In this document: positions 28,800 through 39,249 of the stretch, piece by piece
Numbering within the stretch: position 1 is the first letter of the stretch
Layout: every line of letters begins with the position of its first letter
NCBI GenBank assembly: GCA_020248405.1
Contig: JADCHQ010000015.1
Coordinates: 140,643 to 204,642 of the forward strand
Reading direction: 5' to 3'
Length of the DNA: 64,000 nucleotides
Origin: Rhodocyclaceae bacterium
GTDB lineage: Bacteria; Pseudomonadota; Gammaproteobacteria; Burkholderiales; Ga0077523
The notes under the pieces: generated by a model
Databases searched by the model: none
Told to the model about the DNA's origin: nothing
What the model saw: only the letters and a program-made list of their open reading frames with translations
Made by a program: the position numbers and the translations under genes

Positions 28800-31100
28800 T
28801 CAGCGGGTCAGGCGCAGGTACAGGCCGGGCAGTTTTTCCGGCAGCCGGTTCACGTGGTCCACCACCATGAAGTTGCGGCTCCCGAAGATGCGGCTCACGT
28901 AGGCATCGGCCTTGGGGTCGACGCTCATGCAGTAGGTAAGCACGCCCTGACGGCTCGCTTCCTCCACGGCCTTCTTGGCATCGAACATGAGGTACTGGCG
29001 GTCGTGCACGTCGACGTCGTGGGGCTCGCCATCGGTGATGAGCAGGATCAGGCGGCGCTCGGCGGCGCGCCCGCCCAGCCAGCGCGCGCCATGGCGGATG
29101 GCTGCGCCCATGCGGGTGGAGAGGCTGCCGCGCATGCCCGCCAAACGCGCCCGGGCGAGATCGTCTAAGGGGGCGCCGAAGTCCTTGAAGCGCAGGTAGT
29201 TCACTTCCTCGCGGCCGTTGGAGCAAAAGCCGTGCACGGCGAAGCTGTCGCCGATCTTCTCCATGGCCGTGGACAGCAGCACCGTGGCCTCGCGCGCGAG
29301 CGACAGCACGCTCGCGTTGCAGGCCTTCACCAGGTCGTTGGTGGATTCAGACAGGTCCAGCAGCACCAGCACCGCCAGGTCGCGGTCGCGGCGCTCCACG
29401 CGCACGTGCACGCGCGGGTCGGGCGTGCGCCCCTGGCGAAGGTCGCTCACGGCGCTCACCAGGGCGTCCAGGTCGAAGCGGTCGCCGTCCATCTGCTTGC
29501 GCAGCTTCACCGGCCTGCGCACCAGGCTGCCGCGGATCAGGCGGTCCAGGCGCTCCAGCAGGTCGGCGTTGCGCAGCAGGATGTCCTCCACCACCGCCGC
29601 GTCGCCCACCGGGGCGTGCCGCTCCAGCACCGTGGCCCACTGCGGCCGCGACAGGCCGATGAGGTAATCCCATTCCGGATGCTTCACCACCCGCACTGCG
29701 TCCACGGCCTCGCCCGCCTCGCCGCCGCCCGGGGCGTCCTCGCCCACCGGCTTCATGCCCGCGTCGGTGGCATCGTCGCGCTGCTCCTCCACGGTCTGGG
29801 CGTCCGGGTCGTCCACGGGATCGGGCTGGGCCAGCATCACCTCCTCGGCCAGGGCCGTGTCCTCGGGTTCGCCGTCGGGCTCCCACAGGAAGGCGTTGTC
29901 GTCGCGGTACAGCGGCTCAATCACCCATGTCTTGGCGTTGAACTGCAGGCGCATCTGGCCGATGTCGTTACCCAGCAGCGAGCCCAGCCGGCGAGGCATG
30001 CCCGTGTCGGCGAGGTCGCTGGCGGGATCGAAGAACAAGCGGCGCGCCTTCTGCACCCAGGGGCTGTCGTCCTGGAAGCCGGGGTCGAGCAGCGCGCGCG
30101 CCAGGCGCACGGCCAGTCCGGCGAAGGTGGCTGTGCCCTCCTCGGCTCGCGCCTCGTGGAATTGGAGCCACAGGCGGCGCAGGCCCGGCATCTGCCGGCA
30201 GGCCAGCAGTTCCACGCGGGCATCCTCGATCAAACCCACCAGCACCGTCTGGATGGGCCGCAGGCCGCCGCGCTTCATGGGCGTGCGCGGCGAGAAGGCC
30301 AGGTGCGCTGCCGCGTGCGCCACCGTGGCGCGGTACAGGTCGGCACCGCGCTCACCCGAGGCCGCCCGCCAGGCGTCGGGCAGGTGGACACCCACGTTGG
30401 AGAGGTAGGCGCGGCTCTGCTGCAGGGTGACGTGGAAGGGCCGCAGCTCCGTGCCTTCGTTCCACAGGGCGCGAAGGCCCAGCACCAAGCGCCGGCGCAG
30501 GTCGGAGAACTGCACCCCGCCCTCGGCGCGCAGGAAAAAGCGCGACTCGGGTGTGCGCAGGTCGAACCAGCCCTCCTGGGCGAACGGGTCGCGGGCATGG
30601 GCCTGAACACCCATAAGCGCCCAGGTGCGCAGGTCGCTCACCGAGAGGCTGGCCAGCAGCAGGTCCAGGTGGCCGAGCATGGGCTTCACGCCCTGCGGCG
30701 ACTTCTCGGCCACGGTCTGCACGACCGCCAGGAACTCGGCGAAGCGACGCGGCTCGCGCAGGCGGCGCGCGGCCACCGGCGCGGCGGCGAACAGCGCCTC
30801 CATGGTGGCCTGGCTGGAATAGCCGTACACCGCCAGCGCGGTTTCCAAGAGGCCGTCCATGGCCTCCGCGCCCAGCTCCCGGGCCACCCGCGGCGCCTCG
30901 CGCAGGAAGGTGACGATGGCCGCCCAGGTGACGCCGATGGATTCGAGGCTGCGCACGGCGCGCAGGTAGGACTCGCGCCCGCGGGCGCCGAGGCAGGCGC
31001 GCGCCTCCGGCCAGGCGGCGCGCACCAGCTCCAGCTGCTCGCGGCCCAGGCCGGCGAGCAGATCGCGGTAGTCGTCGAGGTCGGCGCCCCGGCCGTTCAT
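28800..31100 (-). CDS. cbbO: CbbO/NorD-type VWA-domain protein
   Basis: A 766-residue protein with a long helical N-terminal half, an acidic linker (about 405-470) and a C-terminal von Willebrand A domain whose MIDAS motif DLSESTN lies near 582, with ITDGEPHDVDVHD later. CbbO/NorD proteins act with a MoxR-type AAA+ ATPase (CbbQ/NorQ) to remodel or metallate large enzymes: Rubisco in one case, nitric oxide reductase in another. Here neither target is encoded; it closes a urease operon, so a urease- or amidase-directed role is a reasonable inference. ATG 31100. Confidence 0.85.
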   Translation of the reverse strand: MNGRGADLDDYRDLLAGLGREQLELVRAAWPEARACLGARGRESYLRAVRSLESIGVTWAAIVTFLREAPRVARELGAEAMDGLLETALAVYGYSSQATMEALFAAAPVAARRLREPRRFAEFLAVVQTVAEKSPQGVKPMLGHLDLLLASLSVSDLRTWALMGVQAHARDPFAQEGWFDLRTPESRFFLRAEGGVQFSDLRRRLVLGLRALWNEGTELRPFHVTLQQSRAYLSNVGVHLPDAWRAASGERGADLYRATVAHAAAHLAFSPRTPMKRGGLRPIQTVLVGLIEDARVELLACRQMPGLRRLWLQFHEARAEEGTATFAGLAVRLARALLDPGFQDDSPWVQKARRLFFDPASDLADTGMPRRLGSLLGNDIGQMRLQFNAKTWVIEPLYRDDNAFLWEPDGEPEDTALAEEVMLAQPDPVDDPDAQTVEEQRDDATDAGMKPVGEDAPGGGEAGEAVDAVRVVKHPEWDYLIGLSRPQWATVLERHAPVGDAAVVEDILLRNADLLERLDRLIRGSLVRRPVKLRKQMDGDRFDLDALVSAVSDLRQGRTPDPRVHVRVERRDRDLAVLVLLDLSESTNDLVKACNASVLSLAREATVLLSTAMEKIGDSFAVHGFCSNGREEVNYLRFKDFGAPLDDLARARLAGMRGSLSTRMGAAIRHGARWLGGRAAERRLILLITDGEPHDVDVHDRQYLMFDAKKAVEEASRQGVLTYCMSVDPKADAYVSRIFGSRNFMVVDHVNRLPEKLPGLYLRLTR

Positions 31101-31230
31101 CGGCGCCCCGCGAGCGGGCGCACCGGCGCCCGCGGGTTGCGCGTGCCCGGCGGCCTGGCGAGGCGCCTGCCGCCGCCGCGCAGGCACGAAGCAGGCACAC
31201 CGGGCGCCCCGGCGCCAACCGCGGCGCGCA

Positions 31231-32061
31231 TCAGAAGAAGGTGGTCACCACCGACTCCAGGGCGTCGCGCATGTCGGGGTCGTCGGTGATGGGCTTGACC
31301 AGCGTCACCCGGCAGGCGGACACCGGGTCGATGCCGCGCGCGATGAGCCACCCGGCGTGGATGAGCATGCGGGTGGACACGCCCTCCTCCAGGCCATGGC
31401 CCTTGAGATTGCGCGTCTTCTCGCCCACCGACACCAGACGCCCGGCGATCTCGCCCGATACGCCCGCCTCGTGGGCCACAATCTCGATCTCGGTGTCGCG
31501 CGCCGGGTAGTGGAAGTCGAGCGCGCCGAAGCGCTGCTTGGTGGACTGCTTGAGATCCTTGAGGATGCTCTGGTAGCCGGGGTTGTAGGAGATCACCAGC
31601 TGGAAGTCGGGGTGGGCATGGACGAGCTCGTTCTTCTTCTCTAGCGGCAGGCTGCGCCGGGCGTCGGTGAGCGGGTGGATCACCACCGCCGTGTCCTGGC
31701 GCGCCTCCACCACCTCGTCCAGGTAGCAGATGGCGCCATGGCGCGCGGCCAGGGTGAGCGGCCCGTCCTGCCAGCGCGTTCCCTGGGCATCGAGCAGGTA
31801 GCGCCCCACCAGGTCGGAGGCGGTCATGTCCTCGTTGCAGGCGAGGGTGACGAGCGGCTTGCCGAGCTTCCAGGCCATGTACTCCACGAAGCGCGTCTTG
31901 CCGCAGCCGGTGGGGCCCTTGAGCATCATGGGCATGCGCGCGGCGTAGGCGGCCTCGAACAGGGGGATCTCGTCGGCCACGGGCCGGTAGTAGGGCTCGG
32001 CGGAGATGCGGTACTGGTCGATGACGCCGGGCGTCTCGTTGGGCAGGCTCAGGTTGCTCAT
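31231..32061 (-). CDS. cbbQ: CbbQ/NorQ/NirQ-type MoxR AAA+ ATPase
   Basis: 276-residue AAA+ ATPase with Walker A GPTGCGKT (49-56), Walker B ICYLDEV (about 110-116) and the MoxR-like ISYNPGYQ sensor-1 segment. In known systems a hexamer couples ATP hydrolysis to activation of a target protein via its VWA partner. It lies 29 bases after ureD and 130 bases before cbbO, on the same strand as the urease genes. ATG 32061 ([19 protein letters not shown]) matches family starts. Confidence 0.9.
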   Translation of the reverse strand: MSNLSLPNETPGVIDQYRISAEPYYRPVADEIPLFEAAYAARMPMMLKGPTGCGKTRFVEYMAWKLGKPLVTLACNEDMTASDLVGRYLLDAQGTRWQDGPLTLAARHGAICYLDEVVEARQDTAVVIHPLTDARRSLPLEKKNELVHAHPDFQLVISYNPGYQSILKDLKQSTKQRFGALDFHYPARDTEIEIVAHEAGVSGEIAGRLVSVGEKTRNLKGHGLEEGVSTRMLIHAGWLIARGIDPVSACRVTLVKPITDDPDMRDALESVVTTFF

Positions 32062-32090
32062 GCAGGGCTCCAGGGAAATCGGTGCGGCGC

Positions 32091-32957
32091 TCACTTGCGC
32101 CGCGGCCCAGGCGGGGCACCGGTGGCGAGAACGCGCACGGCGACGAAGGCGGCGTGCAGCACCGCGCGCAGCGCGATGGCGTCGCGCGCCAGCACCCGCA
32201 GCCAGGCGCCGGCGCCGTTGGGCAGCAGCGAGGCCCCCGCCCAGGCGTCGGGGCTCGCCTCGAGACTGCTGCGCAGCGCCTCCAGCGCGCGGGCAGGATC
32301 GGCGCGATGCACGGCCAGCAGCGTGCCCTGCAAGGGGAAAGGCCCGTGCACGCCAGGCTGGCCCGACAGCACCGACTCGCCGGTGACGCGGAAGCGGTCG
32401 AGGACCAGCAGTTCTCCACCCTCGTCCTCCACGCGAGTCTCGGCGCGCAGCCAGTGGAAGGGCGCGCGGGCGCCAGCGGGGTCGTGCAGGAGGAAACCCT
32501 CGGAGGCGAGCACGGTGGCATCGGCCGCAGCGCGGATGGTGAGGCGCGTGTCCAGGCGCGCCGTGGGAAACAGGATCAGAGGGTCGGGCAGCCACTCCAG
32601 CAGCGCTCCCGGCGCGGCGTGCAGCACCATCTCCTGGTGTGCTTCTCCCTCGGGCATGGCGTGCACGATGGTGGAGGCGCCGGTGGTGAGGTGCGCCTGG
32701 GCGCCGGCGCCGGCGCTCGCGGCCAGGCCGAGGCGCTCGTGCTGGAACAGCCCGCCCGCGCAGGACTGCACGTACACGGTGGCAAAGCCGGCCGGATCGC
32801 CGGCGGCGTGAAGCACCCTTCCCACGTGGAAGGGGTAGGCCGCGTGCTGGCGGCGCAGGAACGTGGTGCCGTCCCCGCCCCGGGCGAACGCCAGGTTCAC
32901 CTGCCGAGGCAGACGGGTGAGAGGCGCACCCTCGGCATCGAGCCTATCGGCCGTCAA
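32091..32957 (-). CDS. ureD: Urease accessory protein UreD
   Basis: UreD (UreH) scaffolds the UreF-UreG complex on apo-urease for nickel delivery. 288 residues; recognisable segments are [39 protein letters not shown] and [11 protein letters not shown]. The start is a TTG at 32957, 13 bases inside the end of ureG, with GGGAGGTGCTC just before it; no ATG serves. The TTG and overlap suggest tight coupling to ureG. Confidence 0.9.
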   Translation of the reverse strand: MTADRLDAEGAPLTRLPRQVNLAFARGGDGTTFLRRQHAAYPFHVGRVLHAAGDPAGFATVYVQSCAGGLFQHERLGLAASAGAGAQAHLTTGASTIVHAMPEGEAHQEMVLHAAPGALLEWLPDPLILFPTARLDTRLTIRAAADATVLASEGFLLHDPAGARAPFHWLRAETRVEDEGGELLVLDRFRVTGESVLSGQPGVHGPFPLQGTLLAVHRADPARALEALRSSLEASPDAWAGASLLPNGAGAWLRVLARDAIALRAVLHAAFVAVRVLATGAPPGPRRK

Positions 32958-33606
32958 AGAGCACCTCCCGCGCGATGGTCTCCACCACCGCGTCCACGCC
33001 CTCGCCCGTGGCGCAGTTGGTGAGCAGGACGGGGCGGCCGCCCCGCACCTCGTCGGCCTCGCGCCGCATGCGCGGCAGGTCGGTGCGGGTGTAGGGCGCA
33101 AGGTCGGTCTTGTTGATCACCAGCAGGTCGCAGGACAGCACGCCCAGGCCGCGCTTGCGCGGGATGTCGTCGCCGCCGGCCACGTCGATGACGAACAGCC
33201 AGTAGTCCACCAGGTCGAGAGAAAAGGACGAGGCGAGGTTGTCCCCGCCGGACTCGATGAGGATCAGCTCGAGCCCGGGGAAGCGGCGGTCCAGTTCGTC
33301 CGCCGATTGCATGTTGAGCGTGGGATCCTCGCGGATGGCGGAGTGGGGGCAGGCGCCGGTCTCCACCGCCAGCACGCGCTCGGGGGCGATGAGGCCGCTG
33401 CGGCGCACCCGCTCGGCATCCTCCTTAGTGGCGATGTCGTTGGTGATGACCGCGATATCCGTGCCCCGCGCCAGGAAACGCGGAATCAGCTGCTCCAGCA
33501 GCGCGGTCTTGCCCGAGCCCACCGGACCGCCTATCCCCACGCGGGCGGCAGTCCTGGGGCGGTTGCCCTGCACGGCCGGCCCTAGGCCGGCGGCGATGTC
33601 GTTCAT
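32944..33606 (-). CDS. ureG: Urease accessory GTPase UreG
   Basis: SIMIBI-class GTPase that supplies nickel during urease activation. P-loop GPVGSGKT at 27-34, the metal-binding Cys-Pro-His at about 86-88 ([13 protein letters not shown]), an IESGGDNLA switch region and NKTDLAPY for guanine specificity. 220 residues, normal length. 24 bases after ureC copy 1. Confidence 0.96.
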   Translation of the reverse strand: MNDIAAGLGPAVQGNRPRTAARVGIGGPVGSGKTALLEQLIPRFLARGTDIAVITNDIATKEDAERVRRSGLIAPERVLAVETGACPHSAIREDPTLNMQSADELDRRFPGLELILIESGGDNLASSFSLDLVDYWLFVIDVAGGDDIPRKRGLGVLSCDLLVINKTDLAPYTRTDLPRMRREADEVRGGRPVLLTNCATGEGVDAVVETIAREVLFDGR

Positions 33607-33630
33607 GGGTAAGCCTCCGCTTCGGATCGC

Positions 33631-35343
33631 TCAGCGCAGCATATACCGCTGGGCCAGCGGCACCACGCTCGCCGGCTCGCAGCCAATCACCTTGCCGTCG
33701 ATCATGACCTGGAAGGTCTGGGGATCGACGCTGATGTTGGGGCAGACGTCGTTGTGCAGCATGTGGGACTTGTTGAGCTTGCGCGTGCCGCGCACCGGGA
33801 GAATCTGTTTCTTCAGGCCCAGCCGGCCGGCGATGTCCGCCTCGATGGCGAGCTGGTTGACGAAGCAAGCCGACAGCGGCTTCTTCGCCTCGCCGAACGC
33901 CCCCCATTGCGGGCGCATCAGTAGCGGCTCGCAGGTCATGAGCGAGGCCGCGGAGTCGCCCATGGCGGCCCAGGCGATGAAGCCGCCCTTGACCACGAGC
34001 TCAGGCTTGATGCCGAAGAACGCGGGCCGCCACAACACGATGTCGGCCATCTTGCCCTTCTCCAGCGACCCCACGTGCTGGTCGATGCCGAAGGTGCGGG
34101 CGGCGTTGATGGTGTACTTGGCGATGTAGCGCTTGATGCGCTCGTTGTCGCCGATGCGGGTGGTCTCGGTGGACAGGCGGCCGAACTGGTCCTTCATTTT
34201 GGAGGCCAGCTGCCAGGTGCGGCAGATGACCTCGTTGATGCGGCCCATGCCCTGGCTGTCCGAGCCCAGTCCGGAGATGGCGCCCATGTCGTGCAGCACG
34301 TCCTCGGCGGCGATGGTCTGGGCGCGGATGCGGCTCTCGGCAAAGGCCACGTCCTCCGGCACCGCCGGGTTGAGGTGGTGGCACACCATGATCATGTCGA
34401 GGTGCTCGTCGAACGTGTTCACGGTGTAGGGATTGGTGGGGTTGGTGGACGAGGGCAGCACGTTCATCTGCCCCACGCAGCTGATCATATCCGGCGCGTG
34501 GCCGCCGCCGGCCCCCTCCACATGGTACATGTGGATGGTCCGGCCCTTGACGGCGGCCATGGTGTCTTCCAGGAAGCCCGACTCGTTGAGGGTATCGGTA
34601 TGTAGCTGCACCTGGAAATCCAGCTCGTCCGCCACCGACAGGGCGGTGTCGATCACCGCGGGCATCGCCCCCCAGTCCTCGTGGATCTTCACGCCCACGC
34701 AACCGCCGGCGATCTGATCGTAGATGGAACGCGGCTTGGAGGTGTTACCCCGACCGAGGAAGCCGAAGTTCATGGGCCACTGCTCGGCCGCCTGCAGCAT
34801 CTTGCCCACGTTCCAGGCGCCGCCGCAGTCGATGCCAACGGTGATGGGCCCGAGGGAGCCGCCCAGCATGGTGGTCAGCCCGGAGGAGATGGCGTGCTCC
34901 ACCAGCTGGGCGGAGTCGAAGTGCACGTGCAGATCGATGCCGCCGGTCGTGGCGATGAGCCCTTCGCCGTCGCGCACCGTGGTGGCGGCGCCGCAGATCA
35001 TTTCCGGGTGGACGCCGTCCATGGTGGCCGGATTGCCGGCCTTGCCGATGCCCACGATCCTGCCGTCCTTGATGCCGATGTCGCCCTTGACGATGCCGAG
35101 GACGGGATCGATGACCACCACGTTGGAGATGAGCATGTCGAGCGAGCCGGCGGCGCTGTCGTAGCCGGGCACGAGGCCGAGGCCATCGCGCAGCGTCTTG
35201 CCGCCGCCGTGGAGGCACTCGTCACCGGGCACGGAGAAATCGTGCTCGATCTCGGCGATCAGCGAGGTGTCGCCCAGCCGAACGCCGTCGCCCTTGGTGG
35301 GCCCATAAAGCTGCGCGTATTCCTTCCTGGAAATCCTGGCCAT
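33631..35343 (-). CDS. ureC: Urease alpha subunit UreC, divergent copy 1
   Basis: Catalytic subunit hydrolysing urea to ammonia and carbamate. All metal ligands are present: His139 and His141 (GGIDLHVHF), the carbamylated Lys219 ([10 protein letters not shown]), His248, His274 and Asp362 (SDSQGMG), plus the flap Cys321-His-His. It is clearly divergent from copy 2: the loop that reads [13 protein letters not shown] in copy 2 is [10 protein letters not shown] here, and the C-terminus differs. It pairs with a fused gamma-beta subunit and sits with its own accessory genes. 570 residues. Whether it uses nickel and prefers urea is assumed from family. Confidence 0.93.
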   Translation of the reverse strand: MARISRKEYAQLYGPTKGDGVRLGDTSLIAEIEHDFSVPGDECLHGGGKTLRDGLGLVPGYDSAAGSLDMLISNVVVIDPVLGIVKGDIGIKDGRIVGIGKAGNPATMDGVHPEMICGAATTVRDGEGLIATTGGIDLHVHFDSAQLVEHAISSGLTTMLGGSLGPITVGIDCGGAWNVGKMLQAAEQWPMNFGFLGRGNTSKPRSIYDQIAGGCVGVKIHEDWGAMPAVIDTALSVADELDFQVQLHTDTLNESGFLEDTMAAVKGRTIHMYHVEGAGGGHAPDMISCVGQMNVLPSSTNPTNPYTVNTFDEHLDMIMVCHHLNPAVPEDVAFAESRIRAQTIAAEDVLHDMGAISGLGSDSQGMGRINEVICRTWQLASKMKDQFGRLSTETTRIGDNERIKRYIAKYTINAARTFGIDQHVGSLEKGKMADIVLWRPAFFGIKPELVVKGGFIAWAAMGDSAASLMTCEPLLMRPQWGAFGEAKKPLSACFVNQLAIEADIAGRLGLKKQILPVRGTRKLNKSHMLHNDVCPNISVDPQTFQVMIDGKVIGCEPASVVPLAQRYMLR

Positions 35344-35344
35344 C

Positions 35345-36040
35345 TCAAGCCCCCTTGTAGCCGCGGCTGCGCGCGAGCTGCAGCGACTGTTCCTTGACGA
35401 TGTCGCTCCGGGTGGAGCCGTTGGTCAGGCTGTTGAGGCCGTGAATCTCGCCGGTGCCGCCGAACAGCACCAGCGTGACCTCTTTCTCCTCCCCGGGCTC
35501 GAAACGCACGGCGGTGCCGGCGGGAATGTCCAGGTGCATGCCGAAGGCCTGGGCACGATCGAACTCGAGCGCCCGGTTGGCTTCGAAGAAGTGGTAGTGG
35601 CTTCCGATCTGGATGGGCCGGTCGCCGGTGTTGCGCGCCCGCAGCGTGGCCTTGCGGCGCCCGGCGTTGATCTCGATGTCTCCCTCGGCGGGGATGATCT
35701 CCCCGGGCACCGGCACTGCCTCCAGGGGCTTGCGCCCGGGGCGAATGGGATCGTGCACGGTCACGAGTTTCGTGCCGTCTGGAAAGGTGCCCTCGACCTG
35801 CAGGATCGGCATCATCCCGGCCACGCCCGGCATGACATCGTCGGTGGTGAGCAAGGTCGAACCGAAGGCGATGAGTTCCGCGACCGACCTGCCCTCGCGC
35901 GCGCCCTCGAGGATCTCGTCGGCGATGATGGCCGTGGCCTCGGGGTGGTTGAGTTTCAGGCCCTTGGCCCGGCGCTTTCGCGCCAGCTCCGCCGCGGTGT
36001 AGATGGTGAGCCGTTCGAGCTCGGTGGGTGTCAGCAGCAT
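35345..36040 (-). CDS. ureAB: Fused urease gamma-beta subunit (UreA-UreB)
   Basis: A 231-residue fusion: residues 1-100 are UreA ([20 protein letters not shown], ending VTVHDPI), and about 110-231 are UreB ([20 protein letters not shown] and [13 protein letters not shown]). Such fusions form two-component ureases like those of Helicobacter and some other bacteria. Only 1 base separates it from ureC. The C-terminal extension after the UreB core ([19 protein letters not shown]) is longer than in the unfused copy 2. Confidence 0.93.
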   Translation of the reverse strand: MLLTPTELERLTIYTAAELARKRRAKGLKLNHPEATAIIADEILEGAREGRSVAELIAFGSTLLTTDDVMPGVAGMMPILQVEGTFPDGTKLVTVHDPIRPGRKPLEAVPVPGEIIPAEGDIEINAGRRKATLRARNTGDRPIQIGSHYHFFEANRALEFDRAQAFGMHLDIPAGTAVRFEPGEEKEVTLVLFGGTGEIHGLNSLTNGSTRSDIVKEQSLQLARSRGYKGA

Positions 36041-36150
36041 CGTTTTGTCTCCCTGTGTCGTCCTTGTTCCGGCCCCGCGCCGCCCCGGGCATCGACCCGC
36101 CGCCGGGCGCCCGCGCTGCCGCCCCGGGGCACCGAGAGCGCGCGCGGGCC

Positions 36151-36828
36151 TCAGCTGGCGAACAACCGCCCCGAGCCCGTCTCGTGCCGCATCATGGCGA
36201 TCTCGGCCATGGGTGCGCTGCTGGCAATCTCCTCTACCGGCGGCGCGGGCCGCGCCGCCAGCGCCGCGATCTGGGCACGCCGCCCCAGCAGCACGCGCTG
36301 GGCATCCACATGGCCCAACACGCCCAGGCGCAACGCGGCGCTCACCAGGCCGGTGACAAGCTGGTGTGCCGACAGCGCCACGACTGCCTCGCGCCCGAGG
36401 CCGAAGGCGCGGCCAGCCCAGCCCTGCACCACCGCCAGGTTTCCCGGCGCCTCGCCGGCGGCCACCGCCTCGCGATACAGCGCTGCCTGCGGCGTGCGCA
36501 GTTCCTCGTGAACCTTCAGCAGGGCAGCGCCCAGGCGCCGGGCGCCCTCGCGGGCCTCGCGGGCGAGCGTGGCGGCATCCACCAGCCGGTCGATGGCGTA
36601 AACACTCTCCAGGTGATCGCCCGCCTCCCAGGCGGCCAGCAAGGCGGGCCGGTCGAAATGGGCCCAGCGGTGTTCGAGCTGCCCGGCCACGAATGCCTCC
36701 AGCCCGGCGCGATCCAGCAGGCGCTCGTTGCGTAGCGTCTCCAGGCCCCAGGAGAAAGCGTTGGCGCCGCTGGGGAAGAAGCTGTCGCCGAGCTGGAGCG
36801 CGGCGAGGGTGGCATCGAGCTCAGCCAT
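36151..36828 (-). CDS. ureF: Urease accessory protein UreF
   Basis: 225-residue helical protein that bridges UreD and UreG in the activation complex. Characteristic segments: [20 protein letters not shown] near the N-terminus and SGRLFAS at the C-terminus. ATG 36828 overlaps the ureE stop. 110 bases separate it from ureAB, with no gene between. Confidence 0.92.
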   Translation of the reverse strand: MAELDATLAALQLGDSFFPSGANAFSWGLETLRNERLLDRAGLEAFVAGQLEHRWAHFDRPALLAAWEAGDHLESVYAIDRLVDAATLAREAREGARRLGAALLKVHEELRTPQAALYREAVAAGEAPGNLAVVQGWAGRAFGLGREAVVALSAHQLVTGLVSAALRLGVLGHVDAQRVLLGRRAQIAALAARPAPPVEEIASSAPMAEIAMMRHETGSGRLFAS

Positions 36829-37270
36829 GCCCCGCCACCCGCACCCGCCCATCACCCGTGAGCGCGGCGATGCGGACGAGATAGTCTTCGGCAGGGCCTT
36901 CCATGGACACGTGCAGCATGGTTCCCGCGAAGCGCACCTTCCAGTGCATGTTGCCGCAGAAATAGCCCAGTTCGATGGCAGCAGCGGTGTCGCGCGGCTC
37001 CAGAGCGAGCCACTGGGGCTCCTCGAGGCGCACCACCACGGCGCCTTGGTCATCCAGGCGCAGCACCGACCCGTTGGCGAGGCGTTCGCTGCGCTCGAGC
37101 AAGATGGCCGCTTCGGTGCCGCGGTCGGTGAATACGTGCAGGCGCCGGCGCGCGGTGTCGGCGCGGTTGAGGGTGACGTATTCCACCACGCCGCGGTGCG
37201 ACAGCGCATGGAGCCGCTCTGCAGTGGCCGGATCCGAGGCGGAACCGACGATGGATGTGAGGCGAAGCAT
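36821..37270 (-). CDS. ureE: Urease accessory protein UreE (nickel chaperone)
   Basis: About 149 residues. Contains the UreE N-terminal peptide-binding-like domain and a C-terminal metal domain with GNMHWKV, whose His corresponds to the conserved interface nickel ligand. There is no His-rich tail, so nickel storage capacity should be low. I prefer ATG 37270 (MLRLTSIVG) over the TTG at 37282. It overlaps ureF by 8 bases and follows amiE by 100 bases. Confidence 0.85.
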   Translation of the reverse strand: MLRLTSIVGSASDPATAERLHALSHRGVVEYVTLNRADTARRRLHVFTDRGTEAAILLERSERLANGSVLRLDDQGAVVVRLEEPQWLALEPRDTAAAIELGYFCGNMHWKVRFAGTMLHVSMEGPAEDYLVRIAALTGDGRVRVAGHG

Positions 37271-37334
37271 GGGACGGTGCAAGGGTGCGAAGGCGAGCCC
37301 GATGATAGATCCCGGGCCCCGTGGCCTCGCAACA

Positions 37335-37360
37335 GCGGCGGCCGCTCGAGCGGCCGCCGC
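37335..37360 (-). repeat. Perfect 26-bp palindrome between amiE and ureE
   Basis: A fully self-complementary 26-base GC-rich sequence, folding to an 11-bp stem with a TCGA loop, starting 10 bases after the amiE stop. No U tract follows, so it is more likely an mRNA-stability or attenuation element that separates expression of the amidase from urease genes. Confidence 0.55.
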
Positions 37361-37370
37361 GCTGCAACGG

Positions 37371-38411
37371 TTACTTGTGCACGGCTTCCTTGGTGGTGGG
37401 GATGCCGGGGATCGGGCACTCCTCCACGCCCACGGTATCGCGCGTGATGGCCTCCACCATCTCGCGGGTGCCCTCGGGGTCGGTGATCCACTTCTTGTAG
37501 AAGTCGTAGGGGCAGGCGGCCACGCCGTTGGCGTCCTCGCGGGAGTTGATTTTGCCCGTGTAGCCGCGGTGCAGCAGCTTGAAGAGGTGGTTCTGCGACT
37601 GGCCGGTCCGGCGCGCGTCGCGAATCAGCCCCTTGGAGAGCTGCGCGTACTGGATGCCGTATTCTTCTTCACCGCACTCGCCCAGCGTGCGGCCGTCGAA
37701 GCCCACGATGGCGGAGTGGCCGAAGTACGAGTACACCCCATCGAAGCCCGCGGCGTTCGCCACGGCCACGTAGACGTTGTTGGCCCAGGCCATGGCCTTG
37801 GCCATGATCACCTGCTGGTCCTTGGCGGGGTACATGTAGCCCTGGCAGCGCACGATGAGCTCGGCACCCTTCATGGCGCAGTCGCGCCAGATCTCGGGGT
37901 AGTTGCCGTCGTCGCAGATGATGAGCGACACCTTGAGCCCCTTGGGGCCTTCGGACACATAGGTGCAGTTGCCGGGATACCAGCCCTCAATGGGCACCCA
38001 GGGCATGATCTTGCGGTACTTCTGCACGATCTCGCCCTGGTCGTTCATGAGGATGAGGGTGTTGTAGGGCGCCTTGTTGGGATGGTCCTCGTGACGCTCG
38101 CCGGTGAGGGAGAACACGCCCCACACCTTGGCCTTGCGGCAGGCGGCGGCGAAGATCTCGGTCTCCTCGCCGGGCACCGTGGAGGCAGTCTCATACATCT
38201 CCTTCGAGTCGTACATGATCCCGTGGGTGCTGTACTCGGGGAAGATCACCAGGTCCATGCCGGGCAGGCCCACCTTCATGCCCTCGATCATTTCGGCGAT
38301 CTTGCGGGCGTTGGCCAGCACCTCGGCCTTGGTGTGCAGCCGCGGCATCTTGTAGTTGACCACTGCCACGCCGACAGTATCGGCGCTGCTGGAAATGTCA
38401 CCGTGTAGCAT
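37371..38411 (-). CDS. amiE: Aliphatic amidase AmiE
   Basis: Hydrolyses short aliphatic amides (acetamide, propionamide class) to the acid and ammonia in the cytoplasm. 346 residues; the nitrilase-superfamily triad sits exactly at the known positions: Glu59 (FPEYSTHG), Lys134 (YRKIMPW), Cys166 ([10 protein letters not shown]). AAGGAG precedes ATG 38411. It lies between urtE copy 1 and ureE. The regulators AmiC and AmiR, known partners of amiE in Pseudomonas, are encoded divergently upstream of the whole operon. Confidence 0.96.
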   Translation of the reverse strand: MLHGDISSSADTVGVAVVNYKMPRLHTKAEVLANARKIAEMIEGMKVGLPGMDLVIFPEYSTHGIMYDSKEMYETASTVPGEETEIFAAACRKAKVWGVFSLTGERHEDHPNKAPYNTLILMNDQGEIVQKYRKIMPWVPIEGWYPGNCTYVSEGPKGLKVSLIICDDGNYPEIWRDCAMKGAELIVRCQGYMYPAKDQQVIMAKAMAWANNVYVAVANAAGFDGVYSYFGHSAIVGFDGRTLGECGEEEYGIQYAQLSKGLIRDARRTGQSQNHLFKLLHRGYTGKINSREDANGVAACPYDFYKKWITDPEGTREMVEAITRDTVGVEECPIPGIPTTKEAVHK

Positions 38412-38547
38412 TTTTCACTCTCCTTCAGACTGTGGTTGAGTCGCTCGGGCGGGTGTGCCGCCAGGGAAATCCACGCTCGCGACGCCCTTGTCGCTGCGCG
38501 CTGTTGCAGCTCCGGACAGCCTGCTTGCCGCCGGCGCGTGATGCTGG

Positions 38548-39237
38548 TCAGATGGTGAGGAAGGCATGGATCTTCGCTGTATCCAGCTGGTCGCGCGGCG
38601 CCGCGTAGGCAAACTCGCCCTTCTCGATGATCAGGAAGCGGTCAGCCACTTCCATGGCGAAGGACAATACCTGCTCCGACACCAGCAACGCAAAGCCGCG
38701 CTCCTGCTTGAGCCGGGTGAGGGTGCGGGCGATGTCCTTGATGATGGAGGGCTGGATGCCCTCGGTGGGCTCGTCTAGCACCAGCACTTTGGGGTTGGAC
38801 ACCAGTGCCCGGGCAATGGCGAGCTGCTGCTGCTGGCCTCCCGACAGATTGCCGCCCTTGCGGGCGCGCATGTCGTGCAGCACCGGGAAGGTTTCGTAGA
38901 TCCAGCCCGGCACGGTCTTGTCAGCCACATTCTCCATGCCGGTGAGCACGTTCTCCTCTACCGTGAGATAGGGGAAGATCATGCGGCCCTGGGGCACGAA
39001 GCCCATGCCTTGCGCCACGCGCTCGTAGCTGCGCGCCGCGCCGAGCTCGCGGCCATCCAGCACCACCTTGCCGCTGCGGGCCGGCAACAGGCCGATGAGC
39101 GACTTGAGCAGCGTCGTCTTGCCCATGCCGTTGCGGCCCATGATGGCGATGGACTCCCCGGCGGCGAGATCGAACCCCACGTCGCGAATCACGTGGCTGT
39201 CGCCGTAGAAAACGTTGAGTCCTGAAACGGAAAGCAT
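38548..39237 (-). CDS. urtE: Urea/short-amide ABC transporter ATPase UrtE, copy 1
   Basis: 229-residue branched-chain-type (LivF-like) ATPase with Walker A GRNGMGKT, signature LSGGQQQQ and Walker [16 protein letters not shown], the latter characteristic of UrtE. Works with UrtD at the UrtBC membrane complex. 12 bases after urtD. Confidence 0.94.
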   Translation of the reverse strand: MLSVSGLNVFYGDSHVIRDVGFDLAAGESIAIMGRNGMGKTTLLKSLIGLLPARSGKVVLDGRELGAARSYERVAQGMGFVPQGRMIFPYLTVEENVLTGMENVADKTVPGWIYETFPVLHDMRARKGGNLSGGQQQQLAIARALVSNPKVLVLDEPTEGIQPSIIKDIARTLTRLKQERGFALLVSEQVLSFAMEVADRFLIIEKGEFAYAAPRDQLDTAKIHAFLTI

Positions 39238-39249
39238 CCAGGCGTCCTT

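Noticed and set aside
28800..32061. CbbQ/CbbO taken as evidence of Rubisco or a Calvin cycle operon
   Set aside because: No Rubisco or carboxysome gene is present; the neighbours are urease genes, so the names indicate family only.
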